Source: Ampelocalamus luodianensis (taxonomy: Eukaryota > Streptophyta > Magnoliopsida > Poales > Poaceae). From it: a stretch of 64,000 bases of DNA. The position numbers and the translations under genes were made by a program. Below the pieces are notes generated by a model. That model did no database searches. It saw only the letters and a list, made by a program, of their open reading frames with translations, and was not told where the DNA came from. The stretch is from positions 6,613,501 through 6,677,500 of the forward strand of contig CM070617.1 of assembly GCA_036346255.1 (NCBI GenBank), in the 5' to 3' direction. This document shows positions 11,859-23,300 of the stretch, piece after piece. Positions within the stretch are counted from its first letter, which is position 1. Each line of letters begins with the position of its first letter.

Positions 11859-14800
11859 ATGGCGACTTTGAAGTATTATCTTCCACTCCTGGATCGTGAC
11901 ACAAGATTTTCGCTGTGGCAAGTCAAGATGAGAGTCGTGTTGGCACGTATGGATTTGGATGATGCATTGGAAGGTTTTGCAAAAGAACCTACCGCATGGA
12001 CCGCAGATGACAAGCGTAAAGACCGTAAGGCTTTATCTCAGATTCACATTCATCTATCAAATAATATTTTACAGATGTTTTGAAGGAGAAAATAATTACT
12101 TGATTATGGTCAAGCTAGAACAAATTTGCATGACAAAGGATCTCACCAGCAAGATGCATCTCAAGCAGAAGTTGTACTCTCATAAATTGCAAGAAGGAGA
12201 ATCTGTGCTTGATCATCTTTCGGCATTTAAGGAGATCGTTGACGACCTAGAGTCGATGGAGGTAAAATATGAGGATGAGGATTTGGGTCTTATTCTTTTG
12301 TGTTCACTGCCTAGTTCATTTTCAAATTTCAGAGATACCATATTATATAGTAGAGATACTCTCACTCTTAATGAAGTTTATGAAGCTTTGCATGCTAAGG
12401 AAAAGATGAAACAGATGGTACCTTCTGAAAATTCAAGCTCGAAAGGAGAAGGCTTGTTTATTCGTGGCAGACAAAAGGAGAACTCAAACAACGGACCTCG
12501 AGGCAAAAGTCCGAACGGCTACAAGAGTCGGTCGAAATCTAGAGGCAAGTACAAGTCGTGCAAATATTGCAAGAAAAGTGGGCACAACATCTCTGAATGC
12601 TGGAAGCTGCAAAATAAAGAAAAGAGAACTGGCCATTATAAGCCAAAAGGTAAACCAGATGATGAAGGTAAAGCTACTCTTGCTGCTGATGATAGTCCTA
12701 ATGGAGAAATTCTTGTTGCCTTTGCTGGATGTGCTAAGACCAATGATGAATGGATTCTTGATTCTGCCTGTACCTTTCATATGTGTCATAATAAGGATTG
12801 GTTTGCCACCTATGAACCCGTTGAAGGTGGTACTGTGTTGATGGGTGATAACTCATCTTGTAAGGTTGCAGGAATTGGTTCAATTCGATCAAGATGTTTG
12901 ATGGTATTGTCGAACTTTGATGGATGTGAGGCACATTCCGATTTGAAAAGAAACCTCATCTCTTTGAGTACTCTTGATACTAAAGGGTACAAGTATTCGT
13001 GAAGGTGGAGTTTTAAAGGTATCAAAGGCTCTCTTATTGTGATGAAAGTCGATATTAAATCGCCAATTTGTACCATCCGCGAGGTACTACAATATCGTAA
13101 TGTTGCTGTAATTTCAAGTTCATTATCCGATTCGATGCTACTAATCTTTGGCATATGCGTCTTGGGCATATGAGTGAACTTGGTTTGCGAAATTGAGTAA
13201 GAGAGGACTTCTTGATGGACATAGCATCAGCAAGCTGAAATTTTGTGAGCATTGCGTGTTTGGCAAACACAAGAGGGTGAGATTTAATACCTCAGTTCAT
13301 ACTACAGAAGGTATTTTAGATTATGTGCATTCTGATTTATGGGGGCCATCTCGTAAGACATCTCTAGGAGGTGCTCGTTATATGTTAACAATTATTGATG
13401 ATTACTCTAGAAGAGTGTGGCCTTATTTCTTGAAACATAAGTGAGAAGCATTTTCAGCATTTAAAGAGTGGAAGACTATGATTGAAAGGCAAACTGAAAA
13501 GAAGGTAAAGAAACTTCGTACTGATAATGGGATGGAATTCTGTTCTGATGAATTTGAATCATATTGCAAGATTGAAGGCATTGTTAGGCATTACACTGTT
13601 CATGGTACTCCTCAACAAAACGGTGTAGCTGAGCGTATGAACAGAACCATCATTTCCAAGGCCCGTTGCATGTTGTCTAATGCAGGTTTGCATAGGCGTT
13701 TTGAATGAAGCCGCTTCCATCTTGCTATCTTATTAATCGGTCACCAAATATTGCAATTGAAAAGAAGACTCCAATTGAGGTATGGTCCGGTTCCCAAAGA
13801 AATTACTCGAATTGAGAGTTTTTGTTGTACTTGCTTATGCTCATGTTGATAATGGAAAATTAGAGCCTAGAACTATTAAGTGCATCTTTCTTGGTTATAA
13901 ATCGTGTTAAAGGATATAAGTTGTGGAATCTGAAACAAGGAAGGTTGTGATTAGCGAAATGTAGTCTTTAATGAATCTATGTTTCACGATAAACCGTCCA
14001 CTAATGTTCTTGTTGAGAGTGGTAATCTGTGTTCAGTGGAGCACTCTGTTGGTTCTGTAACACATCGATAAAGAGAATATCATTGTTCATGATGCACCTA
14101 TTGTTGAGCAGCCACCACAACAGTCTATTGCGCTTAATGTGCCTAGAGAGAGATTAATCCACCCGGAGGTTGATTGAAGAAGCTAACATTGTTGCTTATG
14201 CTTTAAGTGTAGCGTAAGAAATTGAAGGTAATGCGAACCTTCATCATACTGAGGCTATTAGCTCCACCGATTGTAAGAAGTGGATAATCGCTATGCATGA
14301 TGAGATGGAGTCACTTGAAAAGAATAACACTTGGGAATTAGTAAAATTGCCAAAGGAGAAGAAGCCTGTTCGTTGCAAGTGGATTTTCAAAAGAAAGGAA
14401 GGTATTTCTTCTACAGAACCAGCAAGGTATAAAGCAAGGTTGGTTGCTAAAGGCTATAGTCAAATTCCAGGTATTGATTTTAATGATGTTTTTTCCCCAG
14501 TTGTGAAGCATAGTTCTATTCGCACTTTACTCAGTATTGTTGCCATGCATGATTATGAACTTGAGCAATTAGATGTTAAAGCGCATTCTTACATGGGGAG
14601 TTGGAAGAGGACATTTATATGGACCAACTCGAGGGTTTTGTTATTCTGGAAAAGAAAACCTTGTTTGTAGATTAAAGAAATCTCTTTATGGTTTGAAGCA
14701 TCTCTAGGCAATGGTACAAGAGATTTGACTCTTTTATGTTCTCCAATAATTTTAAGCGATCGATTATGATAGCTGTGTCTATTTAAAGATCATAATGGTT

Positions 14801-15781
14801 CACCATTTATTTGCTTCTCTATGTTGATGATATGTTGATTGTCGCGAAAGATAAATCGAAATAGCAAACCGAAAGCACGATTGAGTAATGAATTTGAGAT
14901 GAAGGACCTAGGTGCAAAGAAAGAAAATTCTCGGCATGGAGATTATTAGAGAGAGGAAATCTGACAAGTTATACCTTAGTCAAAAAGGTTATATTGAGAA
15001 GGTTCTTCGTCGTTTTAATATGCATGATGCAAAACCAGTGAGTACTCCATTAGCTACGCATTTCAGATTATCTTCGGCTTTATGTCCTAAGTCAGATTAT
15101 GATATTGAGTACATGTCTAGAGTTCCATATTCCAGTGCAGTTGGTTCTCTTATGTATGCCATGATTTGTTCTCGTCCTGATTTATCTCATGCAATGAGTG
15201 TTGTCAGTAGATATATGGCCAATCCTGGAAAAGAGCATTGGAAAGCAGTTCAATGGATATTCAGATATTTGCGTGGCACTTCTAATGCTTGTTTGCAGTT
15301 TGGGAATTCTAGAGATGGACTTGTTGGATATGTTGATTCTGATTATGCTGGTGATTTGGACAAGAGAAGGTCTCTCACAGGTTATATTTTCACCATTGGT
15401 GGTTTTGCTGTTAGTTGGAAGGCAAGTTTACAATCTACTGTTGCCTTATCTACCACTGAAGCAGAATATATGGCTATTTCTGAAGCTTGTAAAGAAGCTA
15501 TTTGGTTGAGAGGTTTGTATACTGAGCTTTGTGGAGATAATTCTTGCACTACTATATTTTGTGATAGTCAGGGTGCTATATGCCTTACAAAGGATCAGAT
15601 GTTCCATGAGAGAACAAAGCACATTGACGTGAGGTATCACTTTATTCGAGGTGTTATTGCTCAAGGTGATGTCAAAGTGTGCAAGATAAGTACTCATGAT
15701 AATCCAACTGACATGATGACAAAACCAGTCCCTGCTGCTAAGTTTGAGCTTTGCTCAAGCTTAGTTGGTGTTACAGTCTAG
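11859..15781 (+). pseudogene. Degenerate Copia gag-pol polyprotein
   Basis: Starts at ATG 11859. Pieces in different frames show, in order: a Gag-like segment; a CCHC zinc knuckle near 12560-12600 (CKYC...GHNISEC); a protease motif DSACTFHM near 12760; integrase core pieces near 13320-13640 (TDNG, YTVHGTPQQNGVAERMNR); reverse transcriptase start near 14330-14590 (WIFKRKEG, DFNDVFSPVVK, QLDVKA); and RNase H near 15330-15660 (STTEAEYMA, TKHIDVRYHF). Stops or frame changes occur near 12081, 13000, 13195, 13442, 13706 and repeatedly over 13750-14930. The RNase H end is the longest intact piece (14912-15781). It is an inactive copy; no working protein is predicted. Confidence 0.9.
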
Positions 15782-15890
15782 TCCTAGAGACTAGTTGGCG
15801 CACGGTGATTTTTTATCTTATCGTGGAGATATTTGATGATTGATGATTCTTCATTATGCTACAAGAGGAAATTCGTCTCAAGGTGGAGAT

Positions 15891-16193
15891 TGTTAATTAG
15901 GGATATAATGTGATCCGAATTTCTAATATGGAAGTGTCCGGATTAGTTACCATATTAGCGGATTAGTTTCCTACTTGGACTCTAAGTCCTTTTACCCCTT
16001 TATATACCTCTTGTAAGCCGCACGGGGAGGGTTGACGTCTGACGCCTCATACCTCATTGTAATCCCCGGCGTTCTATAATCGCTCCTCATATAGTGATCA
16101 TCGCCGGTTGGCGCCCGTGGTTTTTTCCCGCAGGGGTTTTCCGCGTAAAATTCGTGTCTCTTGTCCCTGTTGATCCGTGCATTATTTCTAACA
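15891..16193 (+). repeat. 3' LTR of Copia element
   Basis: 303 bp, TG..CA ends, followed by the target duplication GAAAC (16194-16198). Nine bases longer than the 5' LTR because of small indels in the second half. The 16199-16444 interval after it is AT-rich with no gene seen. Confidence 0.93.
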
Positions 16194-16456
16194 GAAACAA
16201 GCATATTGCTAATATCAAGACACAAAAAAACAACAAAATAGCTATTGAAAACTTACTTGTTACCTACAAATCTGTTTTGTGTATAGTAATTAAAGTAGGA
16301 ATTAAAATTTTAGATATAAACTCAAGAAACAATATATTAGAAAGTTTATTTCTTTTTATTAAATTAAATATTTTTTAATAACAAAGTAAGAAACAAATTA
16401 TTATAGACGCTCTAACACGGTTTACTTGCATTGCTCACAGGATATTGGGATTACTG

Positions 16457-16806
16457 AATTTTTTTCAATTTAACCCTTTTTTCGTTAAAACTCCATATTT
16501 ATACCCCTGCTCGTCTTATTTCCGATTTTGGACCCGGGTGTGGCGGCGTGACTCACGGCGCCGAACACTGACTTCGGCGCCATGACTCATGGCGCCGAGG
16601 TACCGCCACGCAGCATGACTCACGCCGCCGCCACGCCGTGGCGAGGGTGCGGTACCTCGGCGCCATGAGTCATAGCGCCGAGCTGTGTTAGCTCGGCGCC
16701 GTGAGGCACGACGCCGACCCCCTGGGTCCAAAATCGGAAATAAGACGAGTAGGGGTATAAATGTGGAGTTTTAACGAAAAAAAAGGTTAAATTGAAAAAA
16801 ATACAT
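16457..16806. mobile_element. Mutator-like foldback element (MITE) upstream of the UBC gene
   Basis: The two ends are ~75-80 bp inverted repeats (left arm begins aatttttttcaatttaaccc; both inner ends reach tccgattttggaccc). A 12-bp direct repeat TTGGGATTACTG flanks it at 16445-16456 and 16807-16818; Mutator-like elements make 8-11 bp duplications, so part of the 12 bp may be chance. The GC-rich centre contains shorter palindromes built from GGCGCC and ATGACTCAT. There is no coding capacity, so it is non-autonomous. It ends about 85 bp before the TATA box of the ubiquitin-conjugating enzyme gene. Confidence 0.85.
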
Positions 16807-16890
16807 TTGGGATTACTGGCGTGTGTGAACAGGACAACCGGTGGTGTTACCTGTGACTTTATCGACTCTCCTCCCTAGCCTTTCTGCCTT

Positions 16891-16897
16891 TATATAA
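16891..16897 (+). promoter_or_regulatory. TATA box of the UBC gene
   Basis: TATATAA lies ~125 bp before a plausible 5'UTR intron (donor after 17021, acceptor ending 17363) and ~480 bp before the start codon at 17376. Position and context fit a plant core promoter; the transcription start is inferred to be near 16920-16930. Confidence 0.6.
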
Positions 16898-17375
16898 CCT
16901 CCTCCATTCTCGAACCTTCCATCACCTAGGCTAATATACATCGGCGTCTACTCCGTCGTCCCCATGCTCTAGGGGGAGGAGCGCGCGGGAACCTACGCGT
17001 CGACTGGCGGCCGCATCTCAGGTGACAACCCGCCTCCTGACCACTCTCAGATCGCTCGAACCCTAGCTTTGCTCCCACGGTTTGATTTTGTTCGGGGATT
17101 TTAGGTTGAAGATTTCGATGCTATAGTTGTTGTTTTGCTAAATTCGCCTACTCTTGGTGTGCGGGAGCACGAGTTGTTTGCAACAAATGAATGAAGATTT
17201 GAGCCAAGATCGCACGCGAGTGAGAACAGCACGAATGAGTTGCATGTTAGGATTTGCCCTTCTAGTTTTGTATTCTGAACTTCGCAATCTGGACTGTGCT
17301 GTGATGGATTGGTTGATAGCTTTGTATGGTCTTTTGACTCACATGTGGGTACGGGTTGTGCAGAGACCTTCGAGA

Positions 17376-20300
17376 ATGTCGACTCCTGCAAGGAAGAGGT
17401 TGATGAGGGACTTCAAGAGGTTGATGCAGGACTCTCCTGCGGGCATAAGTGGCGCCCCTCAGGATAACAACATAATGCTGTGGAATACTGTGATTTTTGG
17501 GTGTGCTGTTCGAATTTTACGATTAGGCATTTTCTTCCTTTCCCATTTTTAGTTTCGGTCATAATTGATGGTGTATATGTCTATGTTGTTTTGCAGCCCT
17601 GACGACACTCCGTGGGATGGAGGTTAGTTGATTTAAGGGAATTCACTACGTATGCCAATGTTCTGTTATTAGATCGAGATGATGTGCTTCCTTGTTTTAC
17701 GCTTGTTATTCTAAACCAAAGTAAACTTATGATTTGTTCCTGTGCTCCAGGTGACATATCTAAACATTTAAGTGCATGTACATACGCTGCCGCAATTGGT
17801 GACACTAGAATACCCAACACACTAATATGAAACATCATAATCTACTAGTAATGCACTTATAGGTGGCTAGCGCTAGCAGAACAAAAACAGCCATTATGTG
17901 AGTTGTCGTGTCACTGTCAAATATCTTTTCACATTAGAAAACACAGTGACTAAACCACTAGTCCATGTTAACATGGATAGGGGAAATGGGTCTCAGTTTA
18001 TATGCAAATATGTAAAGTACCAGCTGATATCAGTGATATAAAACCGCGATAAATAAAAAATGTCACCAGTTTTGGAGTTAACATCATATATTGTTGGTCA
18101 ATAGATTGGGAAAATGCTAAATATGAAAAGCATTCTGTGTAAGCTCCAACGAAGTAACTATCATCACGTGTACTACTCTTTATATGGCTCTTAGGTTACA
18201 TATAGGCCCTGTTTGGTATAGCTCCGCTCCAAGTTTTAGCAACTCCAACTCCAGCTTCACTTTTGGATCCACTCCCCTGAGAAGTTGGAGTAGTCTGAGG
18301 AGGTGTTTGGTTAGGAAGCCAGCTCCCACTCCATGAATCAGAATGATCCATGTAAAAAGACGAGAGTAACCTTTGTTTTGTGACTTGTATATTTCTCAGA
18401 CTTTTTACTGTTTACTTGGTATTTGGGCTGACTAACACCAAGATTAACCGTTGTATTATCGGATTTGCAAAGCCGTTGGATAAAAAATAAATTTGAGGTA
18501 AAAAAAAATCGTGTGCATGGACCAAAAAAAATGCGTTAGCTACTGTCCATCCAAATTTGCATGTGAGAGTCAAAAAAAATTCGTGTGCATGAAAAAAAAT
18601 GCTTTTGTTGTAGTCTGCATATCCATAAACTCAAACATATGAAGTCACCAACAGAAACTAACAAAAGTCCATAACAGAAACTAACATACGTCTCCGATAG
18701 AAATTAAATGAGAGGTCATATTATCTTTGCTAACTCATTTTCATACCATACCAAGTCACCAAGAAGTAGCTATGCCAGTAGCAAGCTCATCCCGAAATGT
18801 ATCCATAGACCGATCATTCGATTGTGATGTTGACCCATCCAAAGCATCTTGAGAAATTGCATATTTTCGGTATCTAGAAGGAATGGTAGGCACATAGTTA
18901 GAATCTCGGTCGCACCTACAAAAATGCCAATCCCCGCTACCATGCTCACGTATGAAGTTGTGGAGGGCCATAGTAGCCGCAACAATCATCTTTTGCTTGG
19001 TCATTGGATAGCTTGGCATCTTGAGTAGAATTGGCCACTTCATTTTCCATACACCAAATGTTCGCTCAACTATGTTACGCACAGAGGAGTGTACCCTGTT
19101 GAACTTTTCCTAGCGGAGTTGGTTCGACACCTCATGGAACTCGTGAACGTGATACCTTTCGCCCTTGTATGGGGCTAGGTACCCTGGTCGATTAGGATAG
19201 CCGGCATCAACAAGGTAATATTTGCTTGAATCAAAAGTAATATAAAAGTTAATGACAATACATGTTTTAGGAAGAAGTAATTTATCCAAGAGCAAAGATA
19301 GTTACCCAATGGAGGATGTGGGAAGACACCTCGGTCTACTCTCAATGCATGATATAGCACACTTGTGTCATGCATAGCCCCTGGTTGACCAATGGATGCA
19401 TAAGTGAAACGCATATCAAAGTCCACAACTGCCAACACATTCTGAGAGGGATTTCCGGATCTTCCAATGTATCTCACTTGTTGTTCTAGTGGAAGAGTTG
19501 CACGTATATGAGTCCCATCAAGAGCACCTATGCAATCCTTAAGATGTGGCCAAGCCCTTCCATCATCTCTAATCCTACTATGGATGGTGGAGAAGTTTGG
19601 ATCCTTTGGTTTCACATAATCTACAGACATTGCAACCACACATTCTAGTACTTCTTGAAACTTCCTACTAATGGTCTCACCCGAGTGCTTGAACCGGTTC
19701 TGTGTTTTTCTATTCGATTCACCTCCACCGCATACCCATAAGAAGATTGCAAGTGCCTCTAGTGTACTCATATTCTTGGTAGGTTTGAGTTCATACGTAC
19801 TCACCAACAAGTCATGTAGGTCAAAAAAGATTGTTTGGTTCATACGAAGCATCCGATGAGTCTCTCCCGGAGTAGCCAATGTTTCCTTCAACCAACCCAT
19901 CCCACTAAGGCGTGAAGTCCGCGTTTCAGCCTTGTCCATGTAGGTTGAATAGTACTCCGCAATAATAGATGCCCCGGCTAGAGAAATGACATCCATGGCA
20001 TGCTTTGCTCGCATGATCTTCTCTCTAGTTTTGTTCTCTTCATCGCTATCACTTTCGCAAGACGACATCTGTACATTTCATCACCATCGTGAGAAGCAAG
20101 CATAAAAAGACAATACGACAACATAAGAAGGTAACATAAGAAGCAAGCTAATACGACAACATAAGATGGTAACATAAGAAGCAAGCTAACATAAAGTTCA
20201 TACAATATCCCAACATAGGGTTATCAGTATTACATAGATAGATCATGGTTCGCGAATGAGCTAATACGACAACATAAGAAGGAAGCTAACATAAAAAGCA

Positions 20301-23300
20301 AACAAACATAACGTTCATACAATATTGCAACGTGCCATAATCAATTCCCATACTCCTTCTTGTACTTCCTCTTAAGCCACTCGAAACGAGCTTGTGGAGT
20401 GCCCAAGGTTTTGAACATCTGTCTTTGCTCCCTCTTCAAAAACAACTCAGTGGCAATGAAGTGCTCATCACTACCTCGAGAGGCACCACATTCTTCCACC
20501 CAGTTCATCACAACATCTATGGAGCAAGGGTCATCTTTCATTGCAAATGACTCCAATGATGACTCGGATTTCTCGGCCATGTTGGCTATCTTTATTATTT
20601 GGTCTTGTAGAACTTGAGCTGTGCTTGACTTAGGCTTTTTGCCCGTCCCAATAGATGCAGGAGCTACTCGCTTGCCTTTGCCATTGGAGGGAGGCTCCTC
20701 GTCAAGCTCAGTCTCATCCATCTCCTCAATGTCATTCTCAGCATCAAGGTTGACAGATTGAGTATTCCCAATTTGTGTTTGAGGCAAGATACCCATTGCC
20801 GGAGACCAATGATCAGCACCATCATTGGTGATATCTTCAAACATATGCCTTAGAAGGCCTTCATTTTGAAGACCTTTTTGAAACTTTATTGCCCAGAATT
20901 TCTGTGAAAAATAGGACACCGATTAGGATAAATAAAAGTACATGCTACTGCCCAAAGTGAAATAAATGAAACAACACTTACTATGTTAACTTTCTTCCAC
21001 CATGGAAGGGGTTGAGAAATTGTGCCTTTCTCATTGTCCCAGCCAGAACCGGTCTCCCTTGTGGTGAGTTTTTTCCAAATGGCGTACTCGGACTTCAACT
21101 TATCCCATTTATTCTTGAATTGTGTCTTAGTGTACTCGAGGCCCGTTATATCTTTAAACCCCTTAGCTACCTCGGCATATCCTACAGTGTTCAAGTGTGT
21201 GTTTGGCCGGTTCCCAATCCTAACTTGTTCGGCAAATAACTCACACACTACCTTAAGATGTTCATCATTCCACTCAGCAGAACTTGCCATCTGCATATTG
21301 TAACATTCATACATACATCAATTTAAACTAACCACATCACAACAAGTGTAAATGTGGCATCCCAGATCAGAACCATTAATTCAGCTAAAAAATGTAAATG
21401 GGGCATAAGAATAACCAGTAAGATGATTACTCAGACATGGCTATAAGTATAATATTTCAGTAAACACGTCTGTGCCAACAATACTGCACACTTGTCTCTA
21501 GCTATAAACCTCAGATAGTATTTGTCTCTAGCTATAAACCTCAGATAGTATTTGTCTCTAGCTATAAACCTCAGATAGTTCCTGGCCAACACTATAAAAG
21601 AAGAGTTCCCCTGTGCTTTCCCAGTCATCTCTATGCCATGTCCACTACATCAAAAGCTATAACAAAAAGGCTAGTGCAATGACAGAAATTTAGTGGCATT
21701 GCACATTCTGTTCATGATAGAAATTCAGTGTATCTCCTAAGTCCTCACTCCTCAACAATCATCTCAAAGTACACCTAAACAACCAAAACCAAATCATAAA
21801 CAACGACACGCTGCAAAACTGTATATTGCATAGATCAATGTATATTCTGCAGTTCAGTGTGTATTCTGCAGATTGCATAGATCAATGTAAATTCTACAGT
21901 TCATTGTGTATTCTGCAGATTGCACAGATCAAACACCCAACCAGAATTGGCAAAGCATACACAATCACTGATGCTAGATGTCTTTTCTTAAATGTTTTTG
22001 TAAACAGATCCAGTTATATTAGAGGCATGTGTAAGCACATTAGTCCCATTTTCTTTTGGTCCCTGAATTGGCACAGCATTGCCTCCTTGTGATAACGTAG
22101 CATTGCAACATCAAAATGGCATTCCAATTACAACTGCTAGTTCCAAAACAAAGCCCTTGGTAAACATTCCATGCCAAGATGTGCATTTGCCAAAGTGCTG
22201 TTCAATTGCATTTAGATTCTACAATGAATAAGCATACAAACTATGTATTGGTCTGAACAATGTAGAATGAATAAACATACAAGTTGTGTATTCTTCTGAA
22301 CAATGTGGCTAGGCTACATTCACAATTACAATTACAATTTACAAGATATCGGAGATTAATTACACAGTTCAGTATGACCAATAGCAGGATTCTACTCCTA
22401 TGCTACATTTATCTGCATATGAGCAATCAACATCGACCTATTTTGCCAATGCAATTGTCTGTTAAAATCAAACCCAATTTGCTAAGCCATGGGGACTCAC
22501 CGTGTGGTTGGGGGAGGAAGACGCCGGAGGCAGGTGGCTGGGGATGAGGTGGGGATTGGCACGTGCGGGTGGCCGGGGAGAGGATGCCGAAGAGGACGAG
22601 GACAGGAAGAGGAGTCGGCCGTCGCCGCCTTTGTCGCCGTCGCCTCCCGGGTTGCTGCCTTTGTCGCCGCCGCCTCCCTGGTTGCCGCCTCCCTCTAGGG
22701 TTCAGAGAGGCGGGTGGCCGGGGAGAGGATGCCGAAGAGAACGAGGACGGCAGGAGGAGTCGGCCGCCGCCGCCTTTGTCGCCGTCGCCTCCCGGGTTGC
22801 CGCCTTTGTCGCCGCCACCTCCCTGGTTGCCGCCTCCCTCTAGGGTTCAGAGAGGCGGGTGGCCGGGGAGAGGATGCCAAAGAGGACAAGGACGGGAGGA
22901 GGAGTCGGCTGCCGCTGCCTTTGTCGCCGTCGCCTCCCGGGGTGCCGCCTTTGTCGCCGCCGCCTCCCCGGTTGCCGTCTACCTCTAGGGTTCAGAGAAC
23001 AGAACGGGGATGCGAGGAGGCGATGCGAAAGGGGGTGGGAAGGGGTGGGAGGGGCTTGGGATGGGGAGGTCGGACGGTTTTGTTTGATGGCATTTGGTGG
23101 GTAATTCCACCTCAACTCTAGGGGTATTTTTGTAACCAGCTGACTGCTTCATGCGGGGAGCAGCCTTCTCGCAGCTCTCAGAAAATACACTACGGCCTGC
23201 TCTAGATTCTCAAACTCCAGATTCATTTTTTTGTTGGAGCTGTACCGTTTGGCATGGCTCCACCTACTCCGATCATGAAGCTAGGAGTTGGAGCCATACC

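Larger units (their letters stand above)
10911..16193 (+). mobile_element. Copia-type LTR retrotransposon with 5-bp target duplication
   Basis: Two direct LTRs (10911-11204 and 15891-16193), each starting TGTTAATTAG and ending TAACA, flank a 4.7-kb interior. GAAAC at 10906-10910 and 16194-16198 is the target-site duplication. A primer site TGGTATCAGAGC, complementary to initiator tRNA-Met, follows the 5' LTR at 11207-11218, and a purine tract (aggtggaga, 15881-15889) precedes the 3' LTR. In the pol remnant integrase precedes reverse transcriptase, which is the Copia order. The coding part is broken by many stops and frameshifts, so the copy is not autonomous. Confidence 0.95.

Noticed and set aside
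22489..23121. Overlapping Arg/Pro/Gly-rich open frames on both strands
   Set aside because: GC-rich 145-bp tandem repeat inside a transposon; the period is not a multiple of 3 and all frames stay open by composition.
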